Origin: Methylovulum sp. | Lineage (GTDB): Bacteria > Pseudomonadota > Gammaproteobacteria > Methylococcales > Methylomonadaceae | NCBI GenBank assembly: GCA_016919605.1 | Contig: JACXTQ010000247.1 | Span: 1 to 20,566, forward strand | Direction of reading: 5' to 3' | DNA length: 20,566 nucleotides | Shown: positions 7,551-14,348 of the stretch, piece by piece | Position numbering within the stretch: position 1 is the first letter of the stretch | How the letters are laid out: every line of letters starts with the position of its first letter | Notes under the pieces: model-generated | What the model was told of the DNA's origin: nothing | Database searches by the model: none | What the model saw: the letters and a program-made list of their open reading frames with translations, nothing else | Translations under genes and position numbers: made by a program

Positions 7551-8072
7551 AGCCTAAATTCGGGTGTATTGGCTTTTCGTTTGTCGGTTTTGTAGGTTGC
7601 GGGTGGTTTTCAGGCTGTCGGTTGCCGTTGCTTGGTTTCACTGCTGGTTGGTTTAATCGTAACCGTCCGCATCTGCAAATTGTTGGCACCGTCCTCCCCG
7701 TCCCTGTTTCGTAGGTTGTGATATTTTTGTTTTAGGCTGGCGGGTGCGGTTGCGGGTGTTTTGTCCATCACAGGTGACCGGGGCGTTCCTCTCGGTTGTT
7801 CCGGTTTGCTTGGCTTCACTTTCGGCTTATCGGGTTTGGTTTTGTGCCGCCGTCGTCAAGCAGTCGGGGTTGGTTTTTAGTTCCGTTGTTGTCAACCTTG
7901 CGAGCTTGCAATCAGTTTTTTATGGTTGGGTTGTCGTGCTTGCCGTTGTGGCGGGCGGCTTCTCGCAAGTCGTGGCTGGTTTTGTCAGTCTGGCGAAGTT
8001 GGTTTTTCCGCGTTGTGCGGCAGTGCTGGGCAGCGGGTTTTTCGAGTTCGGGTCTAAATGTCCTCTATCCAT
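7551..8072 (+). other. cassette 1 body, no convincing gene, G/T-rich
   Basis: This 522-bp stretch between the attI core and the first attC is strikingly poor in A and rich in G and T on the plus strand. The longest plus frame (7744-8232) runs through the attC site and gives a biased Val/Phe/Ser/Leu peptide; the minus frames give low-complexity Pro/Thr/Lys-rich peptides. I see no ribosome site or recognisable domain. Fragments such as 'ctggcgaagttggtttttcc' (about 7992-8011) resemble the middle of the attC sites, so the block may be built partly from decayed attC sequence. A non-coding RNA is not excluded. Confidence 0.5.
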
Positions 8073-8191
8073 GCCCAACAAGCCAGTCAAAGGGACTGCC
8101 CGCCATTCCGGCTGGCAAAGTTGGTTTTTTTCACAGGTAAGCGGCTTCGCTGTAGGCAATCAGCGGGCAGCCCCTTACCGTAACGTTGGGC
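8073..8191 (+). other. attC: attC site 1
   Basis: Left core GCCCAAC at 8073-8079 pairs with right core GTTGGGC at 8185-8191. Inside, AAAGGGACTGCCCGC pairs with GCGGGCAGCCCCTTA, leaving a variable centre of about 55 bases that includes a CAAAGTTGG-T-run segment. The total length is 119 bp. Confidence 0.9.
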
Positions 8192-8249
8192 TTGCTATCT
8201 CTATTTCAAGCATAACACCCTCCCTCCTCTAAATTTAAGAGAGCTTTAG

Positions 8250-9221
8250 ATGAAAAAAATTACTTTATTACTCGCCTCATGTACTACCACGCTATTTTTT
8301 TGTTCGGCTCAAGCAGCTATTCCAGTTCAATTCCAGAATGGGACTGCAACATTCACGTCAACTTGTGACGGTGGTGGTAGCATACATTTATCGCCAGATG
8401 AAGCTGTCGATGGAAATTTTAACAGTGTTGACGCTGATGGCTTGAATGGCTGGGGCATCGCGGCTACCTGTTTGCAAGGTGTGGATGACACCACGGCTCA
8501 GACATCTGTGTGGGAAACCACTAATGACCTTACTGCGAATTTTCTCAACTTTACCATGTATTTCAATCATCCAGACTCAGGACATTTGCTTGGCCGTTTC
8601 CGTTTTTCCGTTACGAAAGATGATCGTGCAACCTTCGCAGATGGTCTGGATAGTGGCGGGGATGTGTCCGCGAACTGGACAGAGCTTAAGAACCCTGTCG
8701 TAATTGGCCCTTCTGGGATGTCTTTTAAAACACTTCCTGATAACAGTGTTCTCGTGGGAGGAGTTATCCCCACAATAGGCACTTATAGCATCATATATGA
8801 GGGACCCGTTTCCGATATTACAGGCGTGAGACTTGAAGCACTCGAAGATCCTTCCCTGCCTTATAGTGGCCCCGGCCTTTCTCCAAAAAATGGCAATTTC
8901 GTTCTTACTGAAATGACGCTTGACACATCTACAGATATTGCTATCAATAAAGCATGGATAACACCAACAAAAACAAAGCAAGGCGAGTATGTCAATGTTT
9001 TTGCTCAAATCTTTGGCAGTCCTGACAAAATTAGTGAAGTGGTATTTATGTTAGGTAGCAATCAACTTACAACCTTGAGCGATCCTGAAAACGATGGTAT
9101 TTGGTCAGGTCGGTATCAGGTTGTTGAAGACTTTGGTTATAAATCGGCTACTAAAATTTATGTGAAAAATCTCACAGGCAAGATTATTGCCAAATGGCCT
9201 GGCTTTACTGTTACTAAATAG
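8250..9221 (+). CDS. cassette 2: secreted protein with discoidin-like and Ig-like domains
   Basis: A 323-residue exported protein. Residues 1-22 are a signal peptide ending Ala-Gln-Ala. Residues about 25-226 resemble the F5/8-type (discoidin-like) domain found beside cytochrome and PSD1 domains in planctomycete proteins: VDGN and NGWGI near the start, LGRFRFSVT at 114-122, and at 192-222 an LEAL..PSLP..GPG..P.NGNFVLTEM motif. Residues about 229-323 look like one Ig-like beta-sandwich. Such domains usually bind sugars or surfaces; the ligand here is unknown. It is the only gene in its cassette, preceded by AGAGAG, and followed by a hairpin and then attC 2. Family match is from memory of motif layout, so function remains a guess. 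Confidence 0.7.
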   Translation: MKKITLLLASCTTTLFFCSAQAAIPVQFQNGTATFTSTCDGGGSIHLSPDEAVDGNFNSVDADGLNGWGIAATCLQGVDDTTAQTSVWETTNDLTANFLNFTMYFNHPDSGHLLGRFRFSVTKDDRATFADGLDSGGDVSANWTELKNPVVIGPSGMSFKTLPDNSVLVGGVIPTIGTYSIIYEGPVSDITGVRLEALEDPSLPYSGPGLSPKNGNFVLTEMTLDTSTDIAINKAWITPTKTKQGEYVNVFAQIFGSPDKISEVVFMLGSNQLTTLSDPENDGIWSGRYQVVEDFGYKSATKIYVKNLTGKIIAKWPGFTVTK

Positions 9222-9241
9222 TTGAGTTCAGTAGCGGCTTA

Positions 9242-9275
9242 GGTTGGGTTGAGGCTTTATCGCAACCCAACTTTT
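9242..9275 (+). terminator. hairpin after cassette 2 gene, terminator or REP
   Basis: GTTGGGTTG at 9243-9251 pairs with CAACCCAAC at 9263-9271 around an 11-base loop and is followed by TTTT. It could end transcription of the cassette gene. Its AGGTTGGGTT head also matches the REP palindromes at 12558 and 16292, so it may be a REP that landed in the cassette. Confidence 0.5.
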
Positions 9276-9331
9276 CAGGTTAATCAGTCACTTTTGTTTG
9301 GTGGTTTTCAGGCTTTCGCAGTTAATGTATA

Positions 9332-9455
9332 GCCCAACAAGTCAGTCAAAGGGACGCGCCGCCCGTTGGCGGTTTTGAAGTTTTGGTTTTTATCAAGATT
9401 CGGCGGCTTCGTTTAAGCCCAGTGAGGCGGCGCGCCCCTTACCGTAACGTTGGGC
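9332..9455 (+). other. attC: attC site 2
   Basis: GCCCAAC at 9332-9338 and GTTGGGC at 9449-9455, total 124 bp. It is the most divergent of the set: the inner arm is GGGACGCGCCGCC paired with GGCGGCGCGCCCC rather than the CTGCCCGC arm of the others. The change is compensated on both sides, so the fold is kept. Confidence 0.9.
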
Positions 9456-9494
9456 AATCAACAACCATCAACCACTAAAAATGAGGAAACAAAA

Positions 9495-10181
9495 ATGAAC
9501 CGTCAACACAAAACACACGATTTTTTTAATTACGCGCTTCGCGGTTTGGGTTTTATCGCCGTTGGCTCTTTACTAGCCGCACCCAGTTTTGCCGCCACCC
9601 CAACAGCCTATCTTGAAAACGCCCAAGTTTTCGCAACTGGAAAGAAAATTCAAGCATTCCGTGTACCAACAACCGATGTTGATGGCAAAGTGAAATACTA
9701 TAATCTCACCATTGATTTAAACGTTTTGAACGACGGTACTATAGATACTGTAGCTGCGGATATTAATGCTGTGCTGTCTCCGACAGTTTCGTCCTTGAAG
9801 TTTATTTCTGGAAATTATTCAGATGGCTCTGGAACTGCTTGCACTGTGGCAACTTCGACCCTTCAGGGTGGACGAATGGAAGTTTCATTGTCTTGTAAAA
9901 GAGGTAGCTCCTATTATATCCAAGCGGGCGCAGTAAGCGGTCTCATTGCAGGTCATCCTTTTGAACTAGATTTAAAAGCGGCCGGTATCGATAAAATTCC
10001 AGGTTACGGCAATTATGCTTGGGGAAAAATTGCCACTGCATATAATAATGGGTATAGCTGGTGGGACTGCATGGGTACAAATGATATTATCAGTGCCAGA
10101 CAAGTGGGCAACACGATTGCTATAAGTGGCTACGATACTGGTAACACATTAAAATGCGGTGTCGTTCTCACTAAAAAATAA
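9495..10181 (+). CDS. cassette 3: secreted four-cysteine protein, paralogue of cassette 4 product
   Basis: I do not recognise a named family. The 228-residue product has an N-terminal signal peptide with cleavage expected after Pro-Ser-Phe-Ala-Ala. The mature part has four cysteines, likely two disulfides, and is rich in Gly, Tyr, Ser and Asn. It shares with the cassette 4 product VP.TD.DG.VKY near its start, HP....LKAAGIDK....GNY.WG.IAT in its second half, and NTI..S.....L.C near its end. I chose the ATG at 9495 because GAGGAAAC precedes it and the in-frame ATG at 9450 lies inside the attC core. It is probably a periplasmic or extracellular structural or binding protein; this is a guess from export and cysteines. 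Confidence 0.75.
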   Translation: MNRQHKTHDFFNYALRGLGFIAVGSLLAAPSFAATPTAYLENAQVFATGKKIQAFRVPTTDVDGKVKYYNLTIDLNVLNDGTIDTVAADINAVLSPTVSSLKFISGNYSDGSGTACTVATSTLQGGRMEVSLSCKRGSSYYIQAGAVSGLIAGHPFELDLKAAGIDKIPGYGNYAWGKIATAYNNGYSWWDCMGTNDIISARQVGNTIAISGYDTGNTLKCGVVLTKK

Positions 10182-10210
10182 GCACTTGTTTTCAGGCTAA
10201 ACCGTCATCT

Positions 10211-10330
10211 GCCCAACAAGCCGGTCAAAGGGACTGCCCGCCGTTCCGGCTGGCGAAGTTTTTGTTTTTCAAGGGTAAGCGGCTTTGCTGTAGGCCATCA
10301 CGCGGGCAGCCCCTTACCGTAACGTTGGGC
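10211..10330 (+). other. attC: attC site 3
   Basis: GCCCAAC at 10211-10217 and GTTGGGC at 10324-10330, total 120 bp, with the standard CTGCCCGC/GCGGGCAG inner arms. The centre differs from attC 1 by only a few bases. Confidence 0.9.
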
Positions 10331-10491
10331 AATCAAACCAAACGCCGATTTGATTGCCTGGCTCCGATAAAACGGCGGGGGGCATTGCCATGCTAACTGT
10401 ATAAGTTGTTGGTTTTGTGTTTTATTTTTAGCTTTGTATTACCGTAACACTGAGTCGCTATACATTCTTTTATTTAACGTAAGGAGTTCAA

Positions 10492-11169
10492 ATGAAATAT
10501 CCAACATTATTTTTTTTCTCAGCTTCTCTGTTAACCTCACTATCTGGTGTCGCAGAAGCCGCCAATCCTTCGGTTATGTTCAACAAAGCCAGCGTTGTCG
10601 GGTTAGAGAACAGCATTTACGCTGATTCCGTTCCAGTAACAGATACCGATGGCAACGTTAAATACTGGGATATCAACATTGTTTTTACCCCAGACGCTAG
10701 CGGAGCAATTGTTCCGACAGCAACCGTCATAGCGGAGGCTTCACCCAAAGTGTCGGGGAAAGCACCAAAGGCCGGACGCTACACCATCAAAAATGGAACC
10801 TATAGTAACTATATCGATTACTGTGATGTTACTACAGCGGCATTGGCTAATGGTCGCACACAAGCGTCCTTCGCTTGTTTCAATGATTATTATGATTACA
10901 GTTTTGAACTCTCTGCTGTCACTGGTAATGTCAACGCCAGCCACCCTTACTATACGCAACTCAAGGCGGCAGGTATCGACAAGCGCGGCGATGTGGGCAA
11001 TTACATTTGGGGGATTGCCACAAGCCGAAATAACAGTTACTTGGGTGCATGTGGGGCTTATGATGTCAACGACCCAATTGGTGTCCAACAGATCAACAAC
11101 ACTATCGTTGTTTCCCTGTTCAGCAATAAAGGTGTGTTGAGTTGCACTTCAACGGTAAACTTGAAATAA
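10492..11169 (+). CDS. cassette 4: secreted four-cysteine protein, paralogue of cassette 3 product
   Basis: A 225-residue product with a signal peptide ending near Ala-Glu-Ala-Ala (residue 23). It matches the cassette 3 protein along its length, keeps the four mature cysteines in the same order (contexts YCD, ACF, ACG, SCT), and shares LKAAGIDK and GNY.WGIAT. The pair is diverged well beyond a recent duplication. AAGGAG lies seven bases before the ATG. A 161-bp leader separates attC 3 from the start and contains AT-rich stretches that could hold its own promoter. No enzyme motif is visible; an exported binding or surface protein is the most that can be said. Confidence 0.75.
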   Translation: MKYPTLFFFSASLLTSLSGVAEAANPSVMFNKASVVGLENSIYADSVPVTDTDGNVKYWDINIVFTPDASGAIVPTATVIAEASPKVSGKAPKAGRYTIKNGTYSNYIDYCDVTTAALANGRTQASFACFNDYYDYSFELSAVTGNVNASHPYYTQLKAAGIDKRGDVGNYIWGIATSRNNSYLGACGAYDVNDPIGVQQINNTIVVSLFSNKGVLSCTSTVNLK

Positions 11170-11201
11170 CTTGTAGGTTCTGGCCAAGCGTCACATTCAA
11201 T

Positions 11202-11321
11202 GCCCAACAAGTCGGTCAAAGGGACTGCCCGCCGTTCCGGCTGGCAGAGTTAGTTTTTTATCAAGGGTAAGGGGACTTCGCTTAAGTCAATCACGGGCAG
11301 CCCCTTACCGTAACGTTGGGC
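11202..11321 (+). other. attC: attC site 4
   Basis: GCCCAAC at 11202-11208 and GTTGGGC at 11315-11321, total 120 bp, with the standard inner arms. The centre has small changes (GCAGAGTTAG for GCAAAGTTGG). Confidence 0.9.
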
Positions 11322-11349
11322 ATCATCAATAAACTCGAAGGCATAACAT

Positions 11350-11931
11350 ATGGATGTAAATATTGAACAAATATATGGTGTTTGGACGCTAGGGTATTCA
11401 CTTGATAAACAAACAACAAGTAGCACTCCAATTGGCTACAACTCATCTGGATATATGCAGTATGACACAATAAGACCTGAAGCTGGTGAAGCCCTATTTC
11501 AACTTAAATATCGCTCGGACTACTCTCAAGTCCAACTAATTGCACAACAGATGAACGAATCTCTTGGTAAGTTTTTTTCATCTTGTAGCTTAATAATCCC
11601 AATGCCTGCATCAAAAATTAGAACTCGTCAACCTGTTAACGAAATTGCGAGAGAACTAGCTTTATTAATGGGCATTCCATGCTGTGAAAATTTATTGGTA
11701 AAAACTAATGCCACTCCTGCTATGAAGGATATAGCAACTAGGGAAGATAAAATGTTGGCTTTAATAAGGGCATTCGCTGTCAATGATGTACTCCCTTCGG
11801 GATTGCATGATGTTTTATTAGTCGATGATCTATTTGATACAGGCTCATCTCTTGAAGTAGCTACAAATGCACTCAAAAGCTATAGTAAAATACGGAACGT
11901 TTACGTTGCCACAGTAACTAGGAAGAGATAA
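11350..11931 (+). CDS. cassette 5 gene A: ComF-like phosphoribosyltransferase
   Basis: A 193-residue type I phosphoribosyltransferase. The PRPP-binding loop VLLVDDLFDTGSS is at 155-167, with two acidic residues followed by Thr-Gly-Ser-Ser. Upstream are an LKYRSDY segment (52-58) and IPMPASKIRTRQP (83-95), both as in ComF-type enzymes; the ComF zinc-binding N-terminus is absent. Such enzymes move ribose-5-phosphate between PRPP or a nucleotide and a base; the substrate is unknown. The stop overlaps the start of the SLOG gene by one base, so the two are translationally coupled. The coding sequence is clearly more AT-rich than the chromosomal genes around it, a sign of recent transfer as a cassette. 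Confidence 0.82.
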   Translation: MDVNIEQIYGVWTLGYSLDKQTTSSTPIGYNSSGYMQYDTIRPEAGEALFQLKYRSDYSQVQLIAQQMNESLGKFFSSCSLIIPMPASKIRTRQPVNEIARELALLMGIPCCENLLVKTNATPAMKDIATREDKMLALIRAFAVNDVLPSGLHDVLLVDDLFDTGSSLEVATNALKSYSKIRNVYVATVTRKR

Positions 11932-12485
11932 TGCACAAAGTATTCATATCTGGCTCAATGAAAATAAAGAACTTAGATTCAAATGTTCTAGCCAGAATCA
12001 ATAACATAGTTGACTCAAACTACCAAGTGATAGTAGGTGATGCAGATGGTGTCGACAGTTCCATTCAAAAATATTTAGAATCAAAACAGACTAAATCGGT
12101 TGTTGTATATTGTTCTGGGGAAAAACCCCGAAACAATATTGGTCAGTGGCTAACCGAAAAAATACACACAACCGTTACACCTGGAACTAGAGCTTTTTTC
12201 ACAGCCAAAGATATAAGAATGGCAGAAGACTGTGATTATGGCTTGATGGTCTGGGATGCACAAAGTACGGGTACGCTTAATAACGCCTTAGAGCTTTTAA
12301 AGAGAAAAAAAATATCTCTTGTTTATATAAATAAGACCAAAAAATTTTTAAAAGTAAAAGAAGCATCAGATTTAGAAAAGCTAGTTTCATATATGAGCAA
12401 CTCTGCTTTTATCAAAGCTGATAAGAAGCTAAATCTTAGAGGCAAAATCGAATCTTTTAAAAATAGCCAAAGTAGTCTCTTCTGA
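11931..12485 (+). CDS. cassette 5 gene B: SLOG-fold protein (YspA/DprA-related)
   Basis: A 184-residue protein with a Rossmann-like SLOG fold: VFISGSM at 4-10, VGDADGVDSSIQ at 35-46, and W...STGTLNNALEL at 108-122, the last being the nucleotide-binding Gly-Thr loop. Members of this superfamily bind nucleotides or split nucleotide-sugar bonds, and several work in bacterial conflict systems. The C-terminal 40 residues are Lys/Ser-rich without a known domain. Coupled to the phosphoribosyltransferase, it could make, sense or destroy a nucleotide signal made from PRPP or NAD-like compounds; this is inference from fold and pairing. There is no membrane segment, so both products should be cytoplasmic, and no obvious toxic effector gene is in the cassette. 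Confidence 0.72.
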   Translation: MHKVFISGSMKIKNLDSNVLARINNIVDSNYQVIVGDADGVDSSIQKYLESKQTKSVVVYCSGEKPRNNIGQWLTEKIHTTVTPGTRAFFTAKDIRMAEDCDYGLMVWDAQSTGTLNNALELLKRKKISLVYINKTKKFLKVKEASDLEKLVSYMSNSAFIKADKKLNLRGKIESFKNSQSSLF

Positions 12486-12490
12486 AAAAT

Positions 12491-12554
12491 GCCCAACAAG
12501 TCAGTCAAAGGGACTGCCCGCCGTTCCGGCTGGCAAAGTTGGTTTTTTTCACAG
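12491..12554 (+). other. attC: attC site 5, left half only
   Basis: GCCCAAC at 12491-12497 and the following 57 bases match attC 1 up to TTTTTTTCACAG, then identity ends abruptly and REP sequence begins. No GTTGGGC partner follows anywhere downstream. The site cannot fold or recombine. Confidence 0.85.
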
Positions 12555-12557
12555 CCC

Positions 12558-12643
12558 GTAGGTTGGGGTGAGCTTGCAAACCCCAACAATTTAACACACA
12601 ACCCTATAACTTGTTTTGTTGGGGTTCGTGCCTCACCCCAACC
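12558..12643. repeat. pair of inverted REP palindromes at the RAYT 3' end
   Basis: GTAGGTTGGGGTGAG...CCCCAAC at 12558-12587 faces GTTGGGGTT...CTCACCCCAACC at 12618-12643. Each unit is itself a hairpin and the two are inverted to each other. The last dozen codons of the neighbouring transposase gene are encoded by the second unit. A REP pair next to its own RAYT gene is the standard arrangement. Confidence 0.75.
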
Positions 12644-13140
12644 CATATCATTTCGCCAAAAATCTGGGTATTAAAATCATCCGCGCAAGCCCAATCGCTG
12701 GTCAATATACCTTGTCGGATATAGCGGTGGATACTGGAGTAGCGCCAATCCACGGGACGCTTAACAAAGCCATGTTTCACAGGGTTGTAATGGATGTAAT
12801 CAACATGCCGTTGATAGTCGTTTTCATCACGAATCACATGCTCCCAAAAGCGGCGTTGCCAGATGCCTCGCTCGCCCTTTTGCTTTCGGCTTTTTGAGAG
12901 TCGCTCGGTGGCTGGCAGTGCTCTTGAAAAACCGCCTTTGATTAACCCCCAGCGTGTCGGGTAATCGCTATCACCTTCTGGCAATGTCCAGACCGTATGT
13001 AAATGGTCGGGCATAATGACGATGGCATCGATAACAAAAGGGTGCGCCATTTTAACATCCCTGAATGCTTGTCTTAACAGGTTTATGTGTTCGGTTAATA
13101 AATGCGTTTTTCGGGTCGCCAGATTGACCGTAAAAAAGTA
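12604..13140 (-). pseudogene. REP-associated tyrosine transposase (RAYT), 5' end lost
   Basis: The product is a Y1/HUH transposase of the IS200-like RAYT group, which cut and join REP hairpins. From 13140 the frame reads YFFTVNLATRK, the first beta strand of the family. The metal-binding HUH motif follows in MPDHLH, then WQRRFWEHVIRDENDY and the tyrosine box YIHYNPVKHG. The normal first 10-15 residues and start codon are missing because a foldback element with inverted ends begins at 13141. Starting at the internal ATG 13050 would remove the first strand of the catalytic domain, so I treat it as inactive. Its REP partners lie at the 3' end. Confidence 0.85.
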
Positions 13141-13474
13141 GGCTCTATATGGATTTCAAGGTCTTTTTGCCGTTAATAAATATAACGACCATAAATCCAC
13201 CCGTCATTCCGGCAGGGATTGCCGGAATCCAGTTCACAAGGATGTGAACGCTAATAATCACGCAAAAATGATGGAAATTGAACGAAAAAACGAACAATTC
13301 GGTCATTTTTAACTATGCGAAGTTGGCACATGCCATCCTTGGCATCTGGATTCGCTAACGCGGTCTACGGCTCCGGCAATCCCTGCCGGAATGACGGGTA
13401 TTTTTAAGGTCGCCATACTTATTAACGGTTTGCCCCACATTTGCAGCAAAAGACCCTGAAACCCATATAGAGCC
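13141..13474. mobile_element. foldback MITE with ISL3-like ends, inserted at the RAYT start
   Basis: The ends are GGCTCTATATGG... and its complement, imperfectly matched over about 28 bp. The inversion continues inward through GTTAATAA and a CCCGTCATTCCGGCAGGG block, so each arm is about 90-100 bp long. The centre holds small hairpins (GTTCACA-AGGA-TGTGAAC) and no gene. The GGCTCT tip resembles ISL3-family ends. I see no matching 8-bp flanks, so a deletion probably followed insertion. The right end is 4 bp from the stop of the TPR gene. Confidence 0.75.
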
Positions 13475-13478
13475 TTCC

Positions 13479-14231
13479 TTACTTATTCCTAGCCGCATAA
13501 GTGTCATAAAGCAACTTCAACAGCGGCTTGTTCAATGTGCGGGTATGACGGTTCCAGCGTTTCATGGAGTCGTCTATTTCTAATTTGAGGCGGGTGGCGG
13601 TTTCCAGGTCATCGTTGCGGATGGCCCAGATGGCATAGTGGACGCGGGTCTCAAAGCTGCCAAATTGGGCGAGGGCGTTGGCAAATTCATTGCTGGCGGC
13701 GGTGTTGTCTCCGGCTCCGGCGTAAGCGCGGGCCAATAAAATCGCCAGTTGTTCGCTGCGGAACTCAGGGTCGGTTTCACGGATGGCGGTCAAATGGCCG
13801 ATGGCTTGGACATAACGCCCGCATTCGACAAACGCACGGGCCGCCCCAAAGCGGATGACGGAATCGGTGAGGAACGGGCCTTTTAGGCAAGCTTCGTAAT
13901 TGTCGGCGGCTTCTTCGGCGCGGCCTAATTCCAGTAATGCGGCGGCAAAGCGCATTTGGTGCTGTACGGTTGGGGTGTAATCAAAAGCGGCTTGTGCTTC
14001 CCGCAGTTCGCGGGTGGGGTCTAGCGCTTTCGCGGCGACGGCGACCGCTTTTTTGGCCCCGTATTCAAGGCGCGAGTTAGGTAGGTAAATGACGGCGAAG
14101 TAGGCGATACTGCCGAGCAGTGGGAACGAGAACAAGATAAACAGCCAATACATGGGCTGTCCGGTACGCAGGGCGTGGATGGCGAAAAATAAGGCGACCA
14201 TGACGTGGACACCGATACCTAAAAAGGGCAT
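13479..14231 (-). CDS. TPR protein with two N-terminal membrane segments
   Basis: A 250-residue protein. Residues about 5-20 and 28-50 are hydrophobic and resemble the PLDc_N-type two-helix anchor (WLFILFSFPLLGSIAYF). The rest, about 70-245, is helical with TPR-like pairs (FAAALLELGRAEEAADNYEACL, FGAARAFVECGRYVQAIGHL, LARAYAGAGDNTAASNEFANAL). TPRs act as protein-docking platforms; the partner is unknown. It lies downstream of the superoxide-reductase-like gene, separated by 117 bp with a strong hairpin, so it may have its own promoter. Confidence 0.8.
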   Translation of the reverse strand: MPFLGIGVHVMVALFFAIHALRTGQPMYWLFILFSFPLLGSIAYFAVIYLPNSRLEYGAKKAVAVAAKALDPTRELREAQAAFDYTPTVQHQMRFAAALLELGRAEEAADNYEACLKGPFLTDSVIRFGAARAFVECGRYVQAIGHLTAIRETDPEFRSEQLAILLARAYAGAGDNTAASNEFANALAQFGSFETRVHYAIWAIRNDDLETATRLKLEIDDSMKRWNRHTRTLNKPLLKLLYDTYAARNK

Positions 14232-14310
14232 AGCTTCTCCAGAATGCTGTACAGAATGTAAGGGGGATTTTTATACCGCTAACGCTTGCAAGCCGCCGGA
14301 AATTTAACTC

Positions 14311-14335
14311 TGCCAAGGCCTTAAGGGCCTTGGCA
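14311..14335. other. strong intergenic hairpin
   Basis: TGCCAAGGCC and GGCCTTGGCA form a perfect 10-bp stem with a five-base loop between two minus-strand genes. No T run follows on either strand, so it is not a classical terminator; it may slow transcription or stabilise the upstream message. Confidence 0.45.
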
Positions 14336-14348
14336 GGGCGTAACGCCT

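Larger units (their letters stand above)
7173..12554. mobile_element. chromosomal integron relic with five-cassette array
   Basis: An integrase remnant on the minus strand, an attI-like core, and five cassettes read on the plus strand, each ending in an attC site with GCCCAAC at the left and GTTGGGC at the right. Four complete attC sites are 119-124 bp and nearly identical in their outer arms and most of their centre, as expected for a sedentary chromosomal integron rather than a resistance integron. Cassette contents change in base composition from block to block. The right end is cut in the middle of the fifth attC. Confidence 0.88.

Noticed and set aside
7744..8232. 162-residue plus-strand ORF in cassette 1
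   Set aside because: It reads straight through the attC site, has biased composition, and shows no ribosome site or known domain.
8073..12554. Regular near-identical repeats suggesting a CRISPR array
   Set aside because: The repeats are ~120 bp with paired GCCCAAC/GTTGGGC ends and are separated by gene-sized cassettes, which fits attC sites and not CRISPR.
12604..13050. RAYT as an intact gene starting at the internal ATG 13050
   Set aside because: The conserved first strand (YFFTV) lies upstream in the same frame up to 13140, so this start would delete part of the catalytic domain.
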